A stretch of DNA of 38,456 nucleotides from Ruminiclostridium sp. (GCA_017635675.1 JAGBLA010000047.1:1-38456), one strand, 5' to 3'; shown: positions 8,379-17,574, counted from the first letter of the stretch. Translations and numbers: made by a program. The notes: generated from the letters alone by a model not told the origin.

Positions 8379-9131
8379 TTATGCCTTGTGATATTCAGTG
8401 ATCGTGATACTATTGATATATATAGGATCCACCGGCATTGAAAGCTCGCCGCTCACCGGCACGGAGCATATTTTCTCTATGATGTCCATGCCCTCGAACG
8501 TCTGGGCAAATACCGTGTAAGCGCCTGTGAAGTCTATCACCACGCCGTACTCCACGAACGCATCTACCAGCGTATCCGGGAGGAGCTTTTCCTCGTTCTT
8601 GTTTTTCAGCTCCCGCAGAGTAGAGATATCCTCCTCGGAAAGCTCTCTCTCATTGAGTACCATGAACCTGCTGTCACCGTAGCCCGAGTGTCCGTTGTAG
8701 GAGCACAGCGCCCCCTTGAACGGCCACAGATCCACGGAATATTCGTTGGCAATCAGTTCGCCGTCCTCGGTAAGCCCCGTGTTGCGGTTCTCGTCCGCTG
8801 CTCCCGCCATGAATATCGACTTGTCGATAACGCAGTAGATGTCTTTCCCGTTGTAGAAACCTTCCTTCGCACGGTTCACGAAATTGCTGACCGTGTTGGG
8901 CGCGTACTGCGGATAAAGCACAGCCTTTATTGTGCCTGCGGTAGTCTCGATCACAGCCACGGGACTGCCCTCGGCAGGCTCTTCGAGCTGAACCAGCTTC
9001 ATTGTGCTGTAATCGTATGAATATATCGGATTCGGCGTTAGCCCCTCGGTACTGCCGAAACCCAAGCATCCGGAGGAGATCAGCACTGCCCCGGTCAATG
9101 CCGCCGCAGCCAGCTTTTTCAGAATGTTCAT
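8379..9131 (-). CDS. Cyclophilin-like lipoprotein with a degenerate active site
   Basis: A 250-residue lipoprotein with lipobox LISSGC and a cyclophilin fold recognisable from IETTAGTIKAVLYPQYAPNTVSNFV, in which the usual strand and proline order is kept, and from the C-terminal TVFAQTFEGMDII. The catalytic signature is lost: the position of HRVIPxxxxQGG reads YCVIDKSIFMAGA, so the active-site Arg and Gln are replaced. It may be a chaperone or scaffold without isomerase activity. It overlaps cysS by ATGA and is followed by the intact paralogue, suggesting a duplicated pair that works together outside the membrane. Confidence 0.82.
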   Translation of the reverse strand: MNILKKLAAAALTGAVLISSGCLGFGSTEGLTPNPIYSYDYSTMKLVQLEEPAEGSPVAVIETTAGTIKAVLYPQYAPNTVSNFVNRAKEGFYNGKDIYCVIDKSIFMAGAADENRNTGLTEDGELIANEYSVDLWPFKGALCSYNGHSGYGDSRFMVLNERELSEEDISTLRELKNKNEEKLLPDTLVDAFVEYGVVIDFTGAYTVFAQTFEGMDIIEKICSVPVSGELSMPVDPIYINSITITEYHKA

Positions 9132-10543
9132 GCCTTTCTTATCACCGTTCCCTGACGTGTTTCCTCAACGATGTAGCCCATGTCCGTGATCTGCTTTCTC
9201 AGCTCGTCGGCAAGGGCGAAATCCTTTGCTTTTCTTGCCGCGGCACGCTTTTCGGCAAGCTGAGCCACCTCAGCGGGAAGCTCCGCGGGAGCTTCATTCT
9301 TCGCCGCAAGCTTTTCAGCCGCGCTTATAAGCCCGACCGACAGCACTTCATCCATGCGCTGCAGAGCCGCAAGCTTTGTCGCCGCGTCAGCGTCGGATTT
9401 GAGGACATCGTAGATCGACGTAACAGCCTGCGCTGTGTTGAGGTCACCGTCAAGCGCGTCCGTGAAGCCTTTCAGCAGCTCCGACGCCTTTGCGTCATCT
9501 GCCGCTCCGCCCTTCGCAGCAAGCAGCGGTACGATGCGCGCTGTCAGCTTTTCATAAGCTTCCTTGGCATTGTCAAGGTTCTCCCACGAGAACACGAGGT
9601 TCTTGCGATAGTGGGACTGTAAGCAGAAAAAGCGGTAAACCAGCGGGTCGTAGCCCTTTTCCTCAAGCAGCGACACGGTAAGGAACTCACCCTTGGACTT
9701 GCTCATCTTGCCGTCACCTGTATTGAGGTGATGTACATGGAACCAGTATTTGCACCACGGGTGTCCGAGATATGCTTCGCTCTGCGCTATCTCGTTGGTG
9801 TGATGCGGGAACTGGTTGTCAATACCGCCGCAGTGCAGATCAAGATGCTCGCCCAGGTGCTTCATGCTGATGCAGGAGCACTCGATATGCCAGCCCGGGT
9901 AGCCTACACCCCATGGGCTGTCCCATTTGAGCTCCTGATCCTCGAACTTGGATTTGGTGAACCAAAGCACGAAGTCAGCCTTATTGCGCTTGTTGCCGTC
10001 AGCCTCCACGCCCTCGCGCACTCCGACCGCAAGGTCTTCCTCCTCAAAATCGTTGAAGATATAGTATTTATCCAGCTTTGAGGTGTCGAAGTAGATATTT
10101 CCGCCCGCCTCGTAGGCATAGCCTTTTTCGATAAGCGCTGATATCACCTTTATAAACTCGTCGATGCAGTGAGTTGCGGGCTCGACCACATCGGGAGTCT
10201 TTATATTCAGCTTTTTGCAGTCCTCAAAGAAAGCGTCGGTATAAAACTTCGCTATCTCCATGACCGTCTTGTGCTCGCGCTTCGCGCCTTTGAGCATCTT
10301 GTCGTCGCCCGTGTCGCCGTCGCTTGTGAGGTGTCCCACATCGGTGATGTTCATGACGCGCTTCACGTCCAGCCCGCTGAACCGCAGGTACTTCTCAAGT
10401 ACGTCCTCCATGATGTAGGTGCGCAGATTGCCTATATGCGCGTAGTGATAAACCGTGGGGCCGCAGGTGTACATCGACACCTTTCCCTCGGTATAGGGCT
10501 TGAATTCTTCTTTTGTTCTCGTTGCACTGTTATATATATACAT
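9128..10543 (-). CDS. cysS: Cysteinyl-tRNA synthetase
   Basis: Charges tRNA-Cys with cysteine. A 471-residue class I synthetase with HIGN at residues 36-39, KMSKS at 279-283 and the zinc ligands Cys27 (TCGPTVY), Cys222 (GWHIECS), the His pair at 247-248 and Glu251. A C-terminal DALR-like helical domain follows, rich in Ala and Lys. The ATG at 10543 has AAAGGA ten bases upstream. It lies 19 bp after a 41-codon membrane-protein gene and shares ATGA with the next gene. No T-box leader is seen here because the gene is internal to an operon. Confidence 0.97.
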   Translation of the reverse strand: MYIYNSATRTKEEFKPYTEGKVSMYTCGPTVYHYAHIGNLRTYIMEDVLEKYLRFSGLDVKRVMNITDVGHLTSDGDTGDDKMLKGAKREHKTVMEIAKFYTDAFFEDCKKLNIKTPDVVEPATHCIDEFIKVISALIEKGYAYEAGGNIYFDTSKLDKYYIFNDFEEEDLAVGVREGVEADGNKRNKADFVLWFTKSKFEDQELKWDSPWGVGYPGWHIECSCISMKHLGEHLDLHCGGIDNQFPHHTNEIAQSEAYLGHPWCKYWFHVHHLNTGDGKMSKSKGEFLTVSLLEEKGYDPLVYRFFCLQSHYRKNLVFSWENLDNAKEAYEKLTARIVPLLAAKGGAADDAKASELLKGFTDALDGDLNTAQAVTSIYDVLKSDADAATKLAALQRMDEVLSVGLISAAEKLAAKNEAPAELPAEVAQLAEKRAAARKAKDFALADELRKQITDMGYIVEETRQGTVIRKA

Positions 10544-10562
10544 TATAGATGTCCTTTCGGAG

Positions 10563-10688
10563 TTATTTTACGCAGTAATAGCAGAATATCATCAATCCGA
10601 GCGAAACTATCATGATTATCCAGTTGATGACCATTCTGCGCTTCATTCGTTTGTTTGACTCTTCCCTGTCATACTTTTTCTTGTACAT
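10563..10688 (-). CDS. Small membrane protein, 41 residues
   Basis: A short gene on the minus strand from ATG 10688 to TAA at 10563. The product has a highly basic N-terminal half (many Lys and Arg) and one hydrophobic helix from about residue 20 to 39 (INWIIMIVSLGLMIFC), so it should be an N-in single-span membrane protein. AGGAGA sits seven bases before the ATG, as strong a ribosome site as any in this operon. The first 20 bases overlap the end of ruvX and the gene ends 19 bp before cysS. I do not recognise a family and assign no function. Confidence 0.72.
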   Translation of the reverse strand: MYKKKYDREESNKRMKRRMVINWIIMIVSLGLMIFCYYCVK

Positions 10689-11103
10689 TTCTGTTTCTCC
10701 TGTACGCGAGGTAGCTTTCAAGGATTATCGCCGCAGCCGCCGAATCAATGACTGCCTTGCGCTTCTTCCCGCGCTTGTTAAGCTCGTTCATTATCTCATG
10801 CGCGGACACCGTGGTGCTTCTCTCGTCCCACATCTCCACGGGGATACCGAGCCGCGCCCGCAGCAGCTCCGCAAACTCGCGGCACTTCTCGCTGCGCGGT
10901 CCGCGTGTACCGTTCATATTCACGGGGTCTCCCACCACAACAAGTTCCGCTCCGAGCGAGGTTATTTTCTCCGCCACCTTGTCGGCACAGACCTCGAAGC
11001 GTTTCTCGTCAATGATGCAGATCGGCGTGGCTATCATTTCAAGCTTGTCGCACTCGGCAATGCCTGTATGGCTGTCACCGAAGTCCACCGCTGCTATCTT
11101 CAT
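10669..11103 (-). CDS. ruvX: Putative pre-16S rRNA nuclease / Holliday junction resolvase-like (YqgF)
   Basis: RNase H-fold protein of 144 residues that matures the 5' end of 16S rRNA in bacteria where it has been tested. Motifs are the N-terminal acidic strand AAVDFGDSHTGIA, VVVGDPVNMNGTRGPRSE, the catalytic WDERSTTVSA and the final IDSAAAAIIL. It overlaps the malic enzyme by ATGA, starting at 11103, and its last 20 bases overlap the small membrane-protein gene. Translational coupling is likely throughout the run. Confidence 0.93.
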   Translation of the reverse strand: MKIAAVDFGDSHTGIAECDKLEMIATPICIIDEKRFEVCADKVAEKITSLGAELVVVGDPVNMNGTRGPRSEKCREFAELLRARLGIPVEMWDERSTTVSAHEIMNELNKRGKKRKAVIDSAAAAIILESYLAYRRNRNVQEKV

Positions 11104-12254
11104 TCCCTGTACGCCTCCGCGACAGCCTTTGCCACAGCGTCCGCAACACGCTTGTCAAGCGGGCTTGCAATAATGTTTTCGGGAGTGATCTCGTTATCGG
11201 GGATTATGGAAGCTATGGCGAAAGCCGCCGCGCGCTTCATTTCCTCGGTTATTGCCTTTGCCTGTACGGAAAGCGCCCCCTTGAACAGTCCCGGGAACAC
11301 CAGAACGTTGTTTATCTGATTCGGGAAGTCGCTGCGGCCCGTACCGACGATGAACGCACCCGCAGCTTTCGCTTCATCGGGCATTATCTCGGGGGTGGGG
11401 TTCGCCATAGCGAATACTATGGGCTTTTCCGCCATGCTCTGTACCATTTCCCCGGAAACGAGGTTCGGTCTTGAAACTCCGACAAAAGCGTCTGCGCCCT
11501 TCATAGCGTCTGCCAGCTTACCCTTGCGGCATTTCTTGTTGGATCTCATCTTTATTTCCTCGTGAGCGGGGTTCTCATAGCTGTCCTCACGGTTTATGAT
11601 GCCGCAAAGATCCACCATGATAAGATCGCCGATGCCGAGACTCAGCAGGAACGAGCCGATAGCGATACCTGCCGCGCCCGCGCCGTTTATGACAACCGTC
11701 ATGTCCGAGAGTTTCTTGCCCGCGCACTTCGCGGCGTTTATAAGCGCCGACCCCACTACCACGGCAGTACCGTGCTGGTCGTCATGGAATACGGGTATAT
11801 CAAGACGCTCCTTGAGCCTGCGCTCTATCTCAAAGCATCTCGGAGCTGCGATATCCTCAAGGTTTATACCGCCGAAACTGTCGGAGAGCAGCTCTATCGT
11901 GCGGACTATCTCGTCGGTATCCTTGCTCTTTATGCAGAGCGGGAATGCGTCAACTCCCGCGAACTCCTTGAACAGACAGCACTTGCCCTCCATTACAGGC
12001 ATTCCCGCAAGTCCGCCTATGTCTCCGAGCCCCAGTACCGCTGTGCCGTCGGTAATGACCGCCACAAGATTTTTGCGTCGTGTGAGCTTATATGACAGCG
12101 AAGGGTCCTTCTGTATCTCCAGGCACGCCTGCGCAACACCAGGGGTGTATGCGAGTGACAGGTCTTCGCGTGTGTTTATCTCCGCGCGCGAAACTACCTC
12201 TATCTTGCCCTGCCATTCATAGTGTTTCTTCAGTGATTCTTCTCTGATGTCCAT
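11100..12254 (-). CDS. Malic enzyme, NAD(P)-dependent
   Basis: Oxidative decarboxylation of malate to pyruvate and CO2 in the cytoplasm. The 384-residue short bacterial form has the N-terminal SLAYTPGVA motif, the catalytic Tyr and Lys regions, GLGDIGGLAGMPVMEGK, the metal site in FHDDQHGTAVV, a Rossmann motif INGAGAAGIAIG, and MANPTPEI near the C-terminus. The ATG at 12254 follows AGAGGAAAAG. It heads a six-gene minus-strand run ending at 7200, an unusual partner for cysS and ruvX. NAD versus NADP preference cannot be read with confidence. Only a weak TATAAA-like -10 is visible upstream. Confidence 0.93.
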   Translation of the reverse strand: MDIREESLKKHYEWQGKIEVVSRAEINTREDLSLAYTPGVAQACLEIQKDPSLSYKLTRRKNLVAVITDGTAVLGLGDIGGLAGMPVMEGKCCLFKEFAGVDAFPLCIKSKDTDEIVRTIELLSDSFGGINLEDIAAPRCFEIERRLKERLDIPVFHDDQHGTAVVVGSALINAAKCAGKKLSDMTVVINGAGAAGIAIGSFLLSLGIGDLIMVDLCGIINREDSYENPAHEEIKMRSNKKCRKGKLADAMKGADAFVGVSRPNLVSGEMVQSMAEKPIVFAMANPTPEIMPDEAKAAGAFIVGTGRSDFPNQINNVLVFPGLFKGALSVQAKAITEEMKRAAAFAIASIIPDNEITPENIIASPLDKRVADAVAKAVAEAYRE

Positions 12255-12334
12255 AGCTTTTCCTCTTTTGATTATTTTATAGTGAGCGTATTGAGATAAA
12301 CGCTTCGGCTGCTGTCGTTATTATCATTTGCGAA

Positions 12335-13699
12335 CTAGTATATGCTGTTTCCCGAGCAGACCGGCATCTCACATGGATTGAGCATTGCGGTCTTTGAAAA
12401 GCGTTTTGCCTTCTGCAGGACTTTTCCGTTCTTGTCGAGCACGATGTAATAAACACCGGAATACTCGGTAGTATTATAGGCAGAGCCGCTGTTCATCTTA
12501 ACGGTCTTCTTTGTTCTGCGCTCATAGAGTACAACTATTTTTCCGTCGTCTGTGGCAACGACCTGCGGAGAGCTTACAGTTGCCTTATCACCGAAAGCGG
12601 TGAGCCACTTCACGCCGTAGTCGGTGACATTCTGATCTCCGTTTATTCCGCTCAGCCCGCTCCTTGTTCCGCTTGTGACATAGGCGGAGGAGGAAGAAAG
12701 GTTCTTCGACGGGTCAAATATCTGTATGAAAAGCTCCTCGGATTCATCTGCCGCTTTTTTATTGAGAGACTTTGCCGAGGTCGCCACAAGAGCCGCTTTA
12801 CCGTCCGGAAGTGAAACTATACCGCCTAAGTGAGCGAAATTATCATTGAGTACGAACATATTCCCCTTATCGCCCGCGCTTTTCTCGACCCAGAAATGGA
12901 ATACATCTCCTTCATTTGAGGAGCTCAGCTTATTCCCGCTCATATTTGCCGAATAAACGGTGAACGCTCTGTTATACGCGTCGCCCTCGCTTACAAAGAG
13001 GAAACCGTTCTTCGTGGTCATCGCTCTCTGCGCAAAGGAATGGGAGTTATACCACACGCCGAGACTGACTTTTTCCATGGTATTTACATTTACCGCGAAC
13101 AAAGAATTGCTCTGATGTCCGCCGTACATCTCTCTTGCGTAATTTACCGCAAGAACATCGCCGTAAATAGCCGCGTCACAGTTTCCCCCGTCAAACGGGA
13201 GCTTTGTATAGAAACTGCCGTCGTAGTAATAGTCAAGGCTTGAGCTGCCGTTGTCGCCGACAGTCGCGAGAAGCTTTCCGCTGCTGCTGTACTTTGAGAT
13301 GAATACCGTTTCCTTGTTTGTGATCGAGCCCTTGTTCTCCTCGCCGGTAACAAGGTAATAGTTACCGTCCTTGTCGGATATGACCGTACCGAACAGCGGA
13401 TGTGTCTTTTTGAGCTTTATTTTCTTTTTAAGTTCGAGCCCGTCCTTTGTCCTTATGACGGTAACATATCCGTCACCGCTGTCGTAAGCGCAGTAAGGCT
13501 CGCCTGAAGCACTTAGAAACTGCGATACATTCGACACGCCGTCCCAGTTTGAATACTCTCCCACGGCGATAACAGACTTACTGAGAGTGAGTTTTTTCAC
13601 CGCCCCGCTGTCGGCACCTGCCGGAACTGCGATCAGCACAACAGATGTGACAAGAGCCAGAATAACGGAAAGAATACGCAGCTTTTTCATATTTCTCAT
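12335..13699 (-). CDS. Secreted protein of unknown function, beta-propeller-like
   Basis: About 454 residues with a signal peptide (basic start, hydrophobic core, AGA cleavage region near residue 30). The mature part is rich in Gly, Ser, Asp and Tyr and contains repeated short strands of the type DKDGNYYLV, TKNGFLFVSEGD, DGKIVVLYERR and YYIVLDKNGKVL, which resembles a beta-propeller. No catalytic signature, lipobox, wall anchor or SLH domain is seen. The ATG at 13699 is preferred, with GGAG ten bases upstream; a GTG at 13708 would overlap the PHP gene by four bases. It follows the PHP gene and shares its operon. The propeller is an inference from composition. Confidence 0.72.
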   Translation of the reverse strand: MRNMKKLRILSVILALVTSVVLIAVPAGADSGAVKKLTLSKSVIAVGEYSNWDGVSNVSQFLSASGEPYCAYDSGDGYVTVIRTKDGLELKKKIKLKKTHPLFGTVISDKDGNYYLVTGEENKGSITNKETVFISKYSSSGKLLATVGDNGSSSLDYYYDGSFYTKLPFDGGNCDAAIYGDVLAVNYAREMYGGHQSNSLFAVNVNTMEKVSLGVWYNSHSFAQRAMTTKNGFLFVSEGDAYNRAFTVYSANMSGNKLSSSNEGDVFHFWVEKSAGDKGNMFVLNDNFAHLGGIVSLPDGKAALVATSAKSLNKKAADESEELFIQIFDPSKNLSSSSAYVTSGTRSGLSGINGDQNVTDYGVKWLTAFGDKATVSSPQVVATDDGKIVVLYERRTKKTVKMNSGSAYNTTEYSGVYYIVLDKNGKVLQKAKRFSKTAMLNPCEMPVCSGNSIY

Positions 13700-13704
13700 A
13701 TTGC

Positions 13705-14565
13705 TCACACTCCGCTTATCGCACGCTCACCTCGCGTGATTATTGCTTTTACCGACTCCTCGGGAGTAAACTTGTAGCCAAGCGATATCGCGTAGTGATT
13801 ATAGAACCCGTGGAAATCCGAACCGCCCGTAGGCAGCAGCCCGTACTGCTGGCAAAGGTCAAGCAGCTGCTCCTCCTCGGTATCGTCAGCACTCTCGTGA
13901 TAGACCTCTATGCCCTCTATCTTGCCCTGTGAAGCAAGCTCCTCGATCAGCTCGAAGCTGTTATATACCTTCGGGTGAGCGATAACAGCGGTACCGCCCG
14001 CGGAATGTATCAGCTCCAGCGCGAACCGCACGTCGGGGTTATGCTCGGTCTCCATGCGCACCTGCTCGGCGCACAGTCCCGTCTCCGCGTTGAACAGCTT
14101 GTTATAAACATCGCCGTAAAGCTCGGTGGTGTAACCGTAATCCATAAGAGCGTGCATTATGTGGCACTTGTATATAGTCTTTCCGCCCGCCGCATAGCGA
14201 AGTATATTCTCGAAAGCTATGGGGTACTCCTCTATGACTTTAAGCGCCATTTCCTTGCCGCGCTTCTTTCTCGCCTCGCTCGTGCGCAGGCACAGTCCCT
14301 CAAGCCTGTCGGGCTTTTTGGGCATATAGCAGAGTATGTGTACCTTCCTCCCTCTTGTGCCGTCAACCGCCGATATCTCCACAGCCGGAAGAACTTTTAT
14401 GCCGTATCTCTGCCCGAGTATCACGGCTCTCGACGTTGACGCGAGGTTGTCGTGGTCTGTGATAGCCAGCACATCAATGCTGTTGCGCTTTGCCTGCGCG
14501 ATGACCTCCTCGATGCCGAGTGAGCCGTCGGATAATGTGGTGTGACAATGCAGATCTGCTCTCAT
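13705..14565 (-). CDS. PHP-domain metal-dependent phosphoesterase
   Basis: A 286-residue PHP-family enzyme of the YciV/RNase AM type, which acts on nucleoside bisphosphates or the 5' ends of RNA. All metal-binding motifs are present in order: DLHCHTTLSDG near the start, ITDHD, VEISA, a central His (HIMHALMD), IAHPK and GSDFHG near the C-terminus. The ATG at 14565 has AGGAGA nine bases upstream. It is the middle gene of a probable operon with a YesL-like membrane protein (107 bp upstream) and the secreted protein downstream. Confidence 0.9.
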   Translation of the reverse strand: MRADLHCHTTLSDGSLGIEEVIAQAKRNSIDVLAITDHDNLASTSRAVILGQRYGIKVLPAVEISAVDGTRGRKVHILCYMPKKPDRLEGLCLRTSEARKKRGKEMALKVIEEYPIAFENILRYAAGGKTIYKCHIMHALMDYGYTTELYGDVYNKLFNAETGLCAEQVRMETEHNPDVRFALELIHSAGGTAVIAHPKVYNSFELIEELASQGKIEGIEVYHESADDTEEEQLLDLCQQYGLLPTGGSDFHGFYNHYAISLGYKFTPEESVKAIITRGERAISGV

Positions 14566-14603
14566 GGTAATATCTCCTGTATTCAGATTCTTCTTTCCTT
14601 GCT

Positions 14604-14633
14604 GTTCCCGCGATGCAGACACGAGACGGGAAC
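14604..14633 (-). repeat. Inverted repeat between YesL-like gene and PHP gene
   Basis: GTTCCCG (14604-14610) pairs with CGGGAAC (14627-14633). No T run follows in either direction, so it may be a processing or attenuation hairpin rather than a terminator. Confidence 0.4.
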
Positions 14634-14671
14634 GTGCTTATGTTATTTAACGTCTTTATGACGCCGTTGAC

Positions 14672-15535
14672 TTACTTTATTACCTTGCCCTTTGCCTTGA
14701 CCTTGACGGAGCTGTCGGCTTTGCGGACCTTCTGCTCCTTCGGTATCTCCGTGGGAGCCTCTTTTCCTCCCATATCCACGAACACGGTCTCGGCTTCGTC
14801 CGTTTCATAGCGTGTGTATTCGGGATTTTTCTCTCCCCGCGCCGCATAGAACGGGTCGATGATGTATTTCTGTATTACTGGATAGGCACAGAACGTCGCG
14901 GTGAAATTCATCCACGCAAACGGTATCAGCGGCAGCATGAGCACCGAGTACGGAAATCCCAGTATCATCAGAACAACGATCACGAACCATACAAGGAACG
15001 CGGCAAAGCTGCGCTTGAACCCTACTACCATAAGTATGAAGGAGTTCTTGAATATCTGCGGCAGCTTAAGGTCGAGGGCGACTATCTGCGGATAGATGTA
15101 AAAGTGCATCATAATCACGAAAAATCCCATAGCCACAGAAAGCGCGAGTATGATCTTCGTCGATGTCTCCGCCGAGTTCTCCATTGCCGCCGTGTAAAAA
15201 TTAAGATTGTAAACGAAGATGAATATGAGGAAAAGATCTATCAGACCAACTATGAACGACTGTCGGAAGTTCTTTTTGAAGGCTTCGAGGAATTCGTGGA
15301 ATACGAATATCGGCTCGCCTATCACGAACTTGCGCATAAGCTGGGTCATTGCCGCGGTTGCGGGTCCGAACGTGACCACGGGCAGACAGAACAGCACATA
15401 AATAAGGTTTATCTGAAAAAATTTCCAGAATTTTGCTCCGAATATCTCCCAATATAGAAAAAAAGAACGTTTTTTGGGAGCGCCCTTCTCTACGCCGCTT
15501 CCCGTTTTCCTGTAATTGTATATACCGAATGCCAT
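14672..15535 (-). CDS. YesL family (DUF624) membrane protein
   Basis: A 287-residue integral membrane protein with about five or six hydrophobic segments, including FFQINLIYVLFCLPVVTFGP, which is characteristic of YesL/DUF624, and a charged Lys-rich C-terminal tail (about 45 residues) in the cytoplasm. YesL proteins often sit beside sugar ABC transporter and glycan-degradation genes and may assist membrane complexes, but no function is proven. The ATG at 15535 follows AAGGG with six-base spacing. First gene of a probable operon with the PHP enzyme and the secreted protein. Confidence 0.86.
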   Translation of the reverse strand: MAFGIYNYRKTGSGVEKGAPKKRSFFLYWEIFGAKFWKFFQINLIYVLFCLPVVTFGPATAAMTQLMRKFVIGEPIFVFHEFLEAFKKNFRQSFIVGLIDLFLIFIFVYNLNFYTAAMENSAETSTKIILALSVAMGFFVIMMHFYIYPQIVALDLKLPQIFKNSFILMVVGFKRSFAAFLVWFVIVVLMILGFPYSVLMLPLIPFAWMNFTATFCAYPVIQKYIIDPFYAARGEKNPEYTRYETDEAETVFVDMGGKEAPTEIPKEQKVRKADSSVKVKAKGKVIK

Positions 15536-15587
15536 AAATATCCCTTCACAAGCAGGCTTTGCCCGCTAAAAATAATAAACCAATCAT

Positions 15588-15616
15588 ATTATACTACATT
15601 TCTTCATTTTTTGCAA
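15588..15616 (-). promoter_or_regulatory. Promoter of the YesL-PHP-secreted protein operon
   Basis: On the minus strand TTGCAA (15611-15616), 17 bp, TATAAT (15588-15593). Confidence 0.7.
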
Positions 15617-15677
15617 GCACTTTTTTAAAATATTCGTTTATTTGTCAAAGCTGTTACGCGGGCTTTTCTTTTATCGG

Positions 15678-15706
15678 TTGACAATTCGTTATTTTTGTGG
15701 TATAGT
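15678..15706 (+). promoter_or_regulatory. Promoter of the uvrC operon
   Basis: TTGACA (15678-15683), 17 bp, TATAGT (15701-15706), about 45 bp before the uvrC start. It is divergent from the YesL promoter. No LexA or SOS box was seen in it. Confidence 0.82.
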
Positions 15707-15750
15707 GTATTTGTATAGGTATGTGCAGGTAAAAAAGCGTGGTGTGTGAA

Positions 15751-17574
15751 ATGTTTGAAAGACTTGAATATCTTCGGGAAAAATCGAACAAGCTCCCCAT
15801 GCGCCCCGGCGTGTATCAGATGAAGGATAAGTCGGGAAAGATAATCTACATCGGCAAGGCGAAGCTGCTCAAAAACCGTGTCACATCGTATTTCCACGCG
15901 ATAGAGGGTCACAACGCCAAGACATATAAGCTCGTGTCGGTGATATACGATTTCGACTTCATCGTATGCGACTCCGAGCTTGACGCTCTGGTGCTCGAAG
16001 CAAGCCTTATCAAGCTGCACACCCCGAAATACAACATTCTGCTCAAGGACGACAAGGGTTTCAGCTATTTCCGCATCACAGGCGGCGCCTATCCGAGAAT
16101 ACGCCACGCGTTCCACAACGACGACCCGACATCGACATACATCGGACCGTATATGAGCGCTTTCACGGTCAAGCAGGCAGTCGAGGAGTGCGCGCGCATC
16201 TTCATGCTCCCCACCTGCAGCAAGGAGTTCCCGCGTGATTTCGGCAAGGAGCGCCCCTGCCTCAACTACCATATAAAGCGCTGCATGGGCGTATGCCGCG
16301 GCTGTATCTCCGAGGAGGAGTACGGCGAGATAATAGGTCAGGCGGTGGATTACATCAGAAACGGCAGCAAGGAAAGCGTAGAGCAGCTCACCCGTGAGAT
16401 GAACGAAGCCGCGGATGCCCTCGAATTTGAGAAGGCAGCGAAGCTGCGTGACCGCATCGCGGCTGTCGAACGCGCCGCAAAGGTACAGTCCATACGCTCG
16501 GAGCGGGATATCAGCTGTGATGTGTTCGCGCTGTCGAACAACTCGGGAATGACGGCGGCGGCAGTGGTAAAGTACCGAGGCGGTCAGCTCATAGACAAAG
16601 AGAACGTGTTCATAGGCGATGAGGGCGACAACGCCGCCATACTCACCGAGTTCATGATGCGCTATTACGAGAACGGGCGTGAGATACCTAAGCTGATACT
16701 TGCCAACAGCGATACCGAGGACAACGGACTGCTGGAGGAATACTTCGGCGGGCTCGCTAAGCACAAGGTCACGATAACCGTGCCGAAGCGCGGCGAGAAC
16801 CTCGTTCTGACTACGCTTGCGAAAAGCAACGCGGACGAGTACCTTGCTCTGCGGGTAGGTCGGACAAGCCGTGAGATAACTGCGCTTCAGGACTTGCAGA
16901 AACTTCTCGGTCTGCCGAAAGTTCCCGTGCTGATAGAAAGCTACGACATATCGAACATGGGCGAGCAGACCCGTGTGGCAGGCATGATAACCTACAAGAA
17001 CGGCAGACCCTACAAAGCGGGCTACCGTAAATTCAACATCAAGGATGTCGTGGGTATCGACGACTATGCCTGTATGCAGGAGGTGCTGGAACGGCGTTTC
17101 AGACGGCTGCTGGACGGCGACGAGGGATTTTCCGAAAAGCCCGACCTAATACTGCTCGACGGCGGACAGGGTCATGTTTCGGCTGTACGGGAGGTCTTCG
17201 AGCGCATGAACATCGACGTTCCGCTGTTCGGACTTGTAAAGGACGACAAGCACCGCACCCGTGCCATAGCCGCCGACGGCGGAGAGATACAGGTGAATGC
17301 CAACCGGAACCTGTTCAGGCTGCTGACGGAAATACAGGACGAGGTGCACCGTTATTCGATAAATTACCAGCGAAAAAAGCACAAGATGACCCAATACGAG
17401 CTGGATCTTACCAAGGTGGAGGGCATCGGTGAAAAGAAAGCGCTGGCGCTATTAAAGGAATTCAAGACAAAGCAGGGCATAAAAGCCGCGACTGTCGAGC
17501 AGCTGATGACCTGTGCGAAGATAAACAGAGAAACGGCAGAGCGGCTGTACCTGTTCGTACAGGACGCTTTCTGA
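15751..17574 (+). CDS. uvrC: UvrABC excinuclease subunit C
   Basis: Makes the dual incisions around bulky DNA lesions in nucleotide excision repair with UvrA and UvrB. The 607-residue protein has an N-terminal GIY-YIG nuclease domain (PGVYQMKD, then IIYIGKAK), a Cys-rich patch, a UVR motif near residue 200 (MNEAADALEFEKAAKLRDRI) that binds UvrB, an RNase H-like C-terminal nuclease (ILLDGGQGH) and a helix-hairpin-helix (VEGIGEKKALALL). The ATG at 15751 places the family's usual N-terminus; GTG codons at 15739 and 15742 are alternatives. It leads a plus-strand operon with rsmD, coaD and a coiled-coil gene. Confidence 0.97.
   Translation: MFERLEYLREKSNKLPMRPGVYQMKDKSGKIIYIGKAKLLKNRVTSYFHAIEGHNAKTYKLVSVIYDFDFIVCDSELDALVLEASLIKLHTPKYNILLKDDKGFSYFRITGGAYPRIRHAFHNDDPTSTYIGPYMSAFTVKQAVEECARIFMLPTCSKEFPRDFGKERPCLNYHIKRCMGVCRGCISEEEYGEIIGQAVDYIRNGSKESVEQLTREMNEAADALEFEKAAKLRDRIAAVERAAKVQSIRSERDISCDVFALSNNSGMTAAAVVKYRGGQLIDKENVFIGDEGDNAAILTEFMMRYYENGREIPKLILANSDTEDNGLLEEYFGGLAKHKVTITVPKRGENLVLTTLAKSNADEYLALRVGRTSREITALQDLQKLLGLPKVPVLIESYDISNMGEQTRVAGMITYKNGRPYKAGYRKFNIKDVVGIDDYACMQEVLERRFRRLLDGDEGFSEKPDLILLDGGQGHVSAVREVFERMNIDVPLFGLVKDDKHRTRAIAADGGEIQVNANRNLFRLLTEIQDEVHRYSINYQRKKHKMTQYELDLTKVEGIGEKKALALLKEFKTKQGIKAATVEQLMTCAKINRETAERLYLFVQDAF

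Noticed and set aside
12255-12334. Promoter for the malic enzyme operon
   Set aside because: A TATAAA is visible on the minus strand but no acceptable -35 at 16-18 bp; too weak to list as a feature.
15625-16764. Open frame of about 379 codons on the minus strand
   Set aside because: Antisense to uvrC and across its promoter; no recognisable motif.
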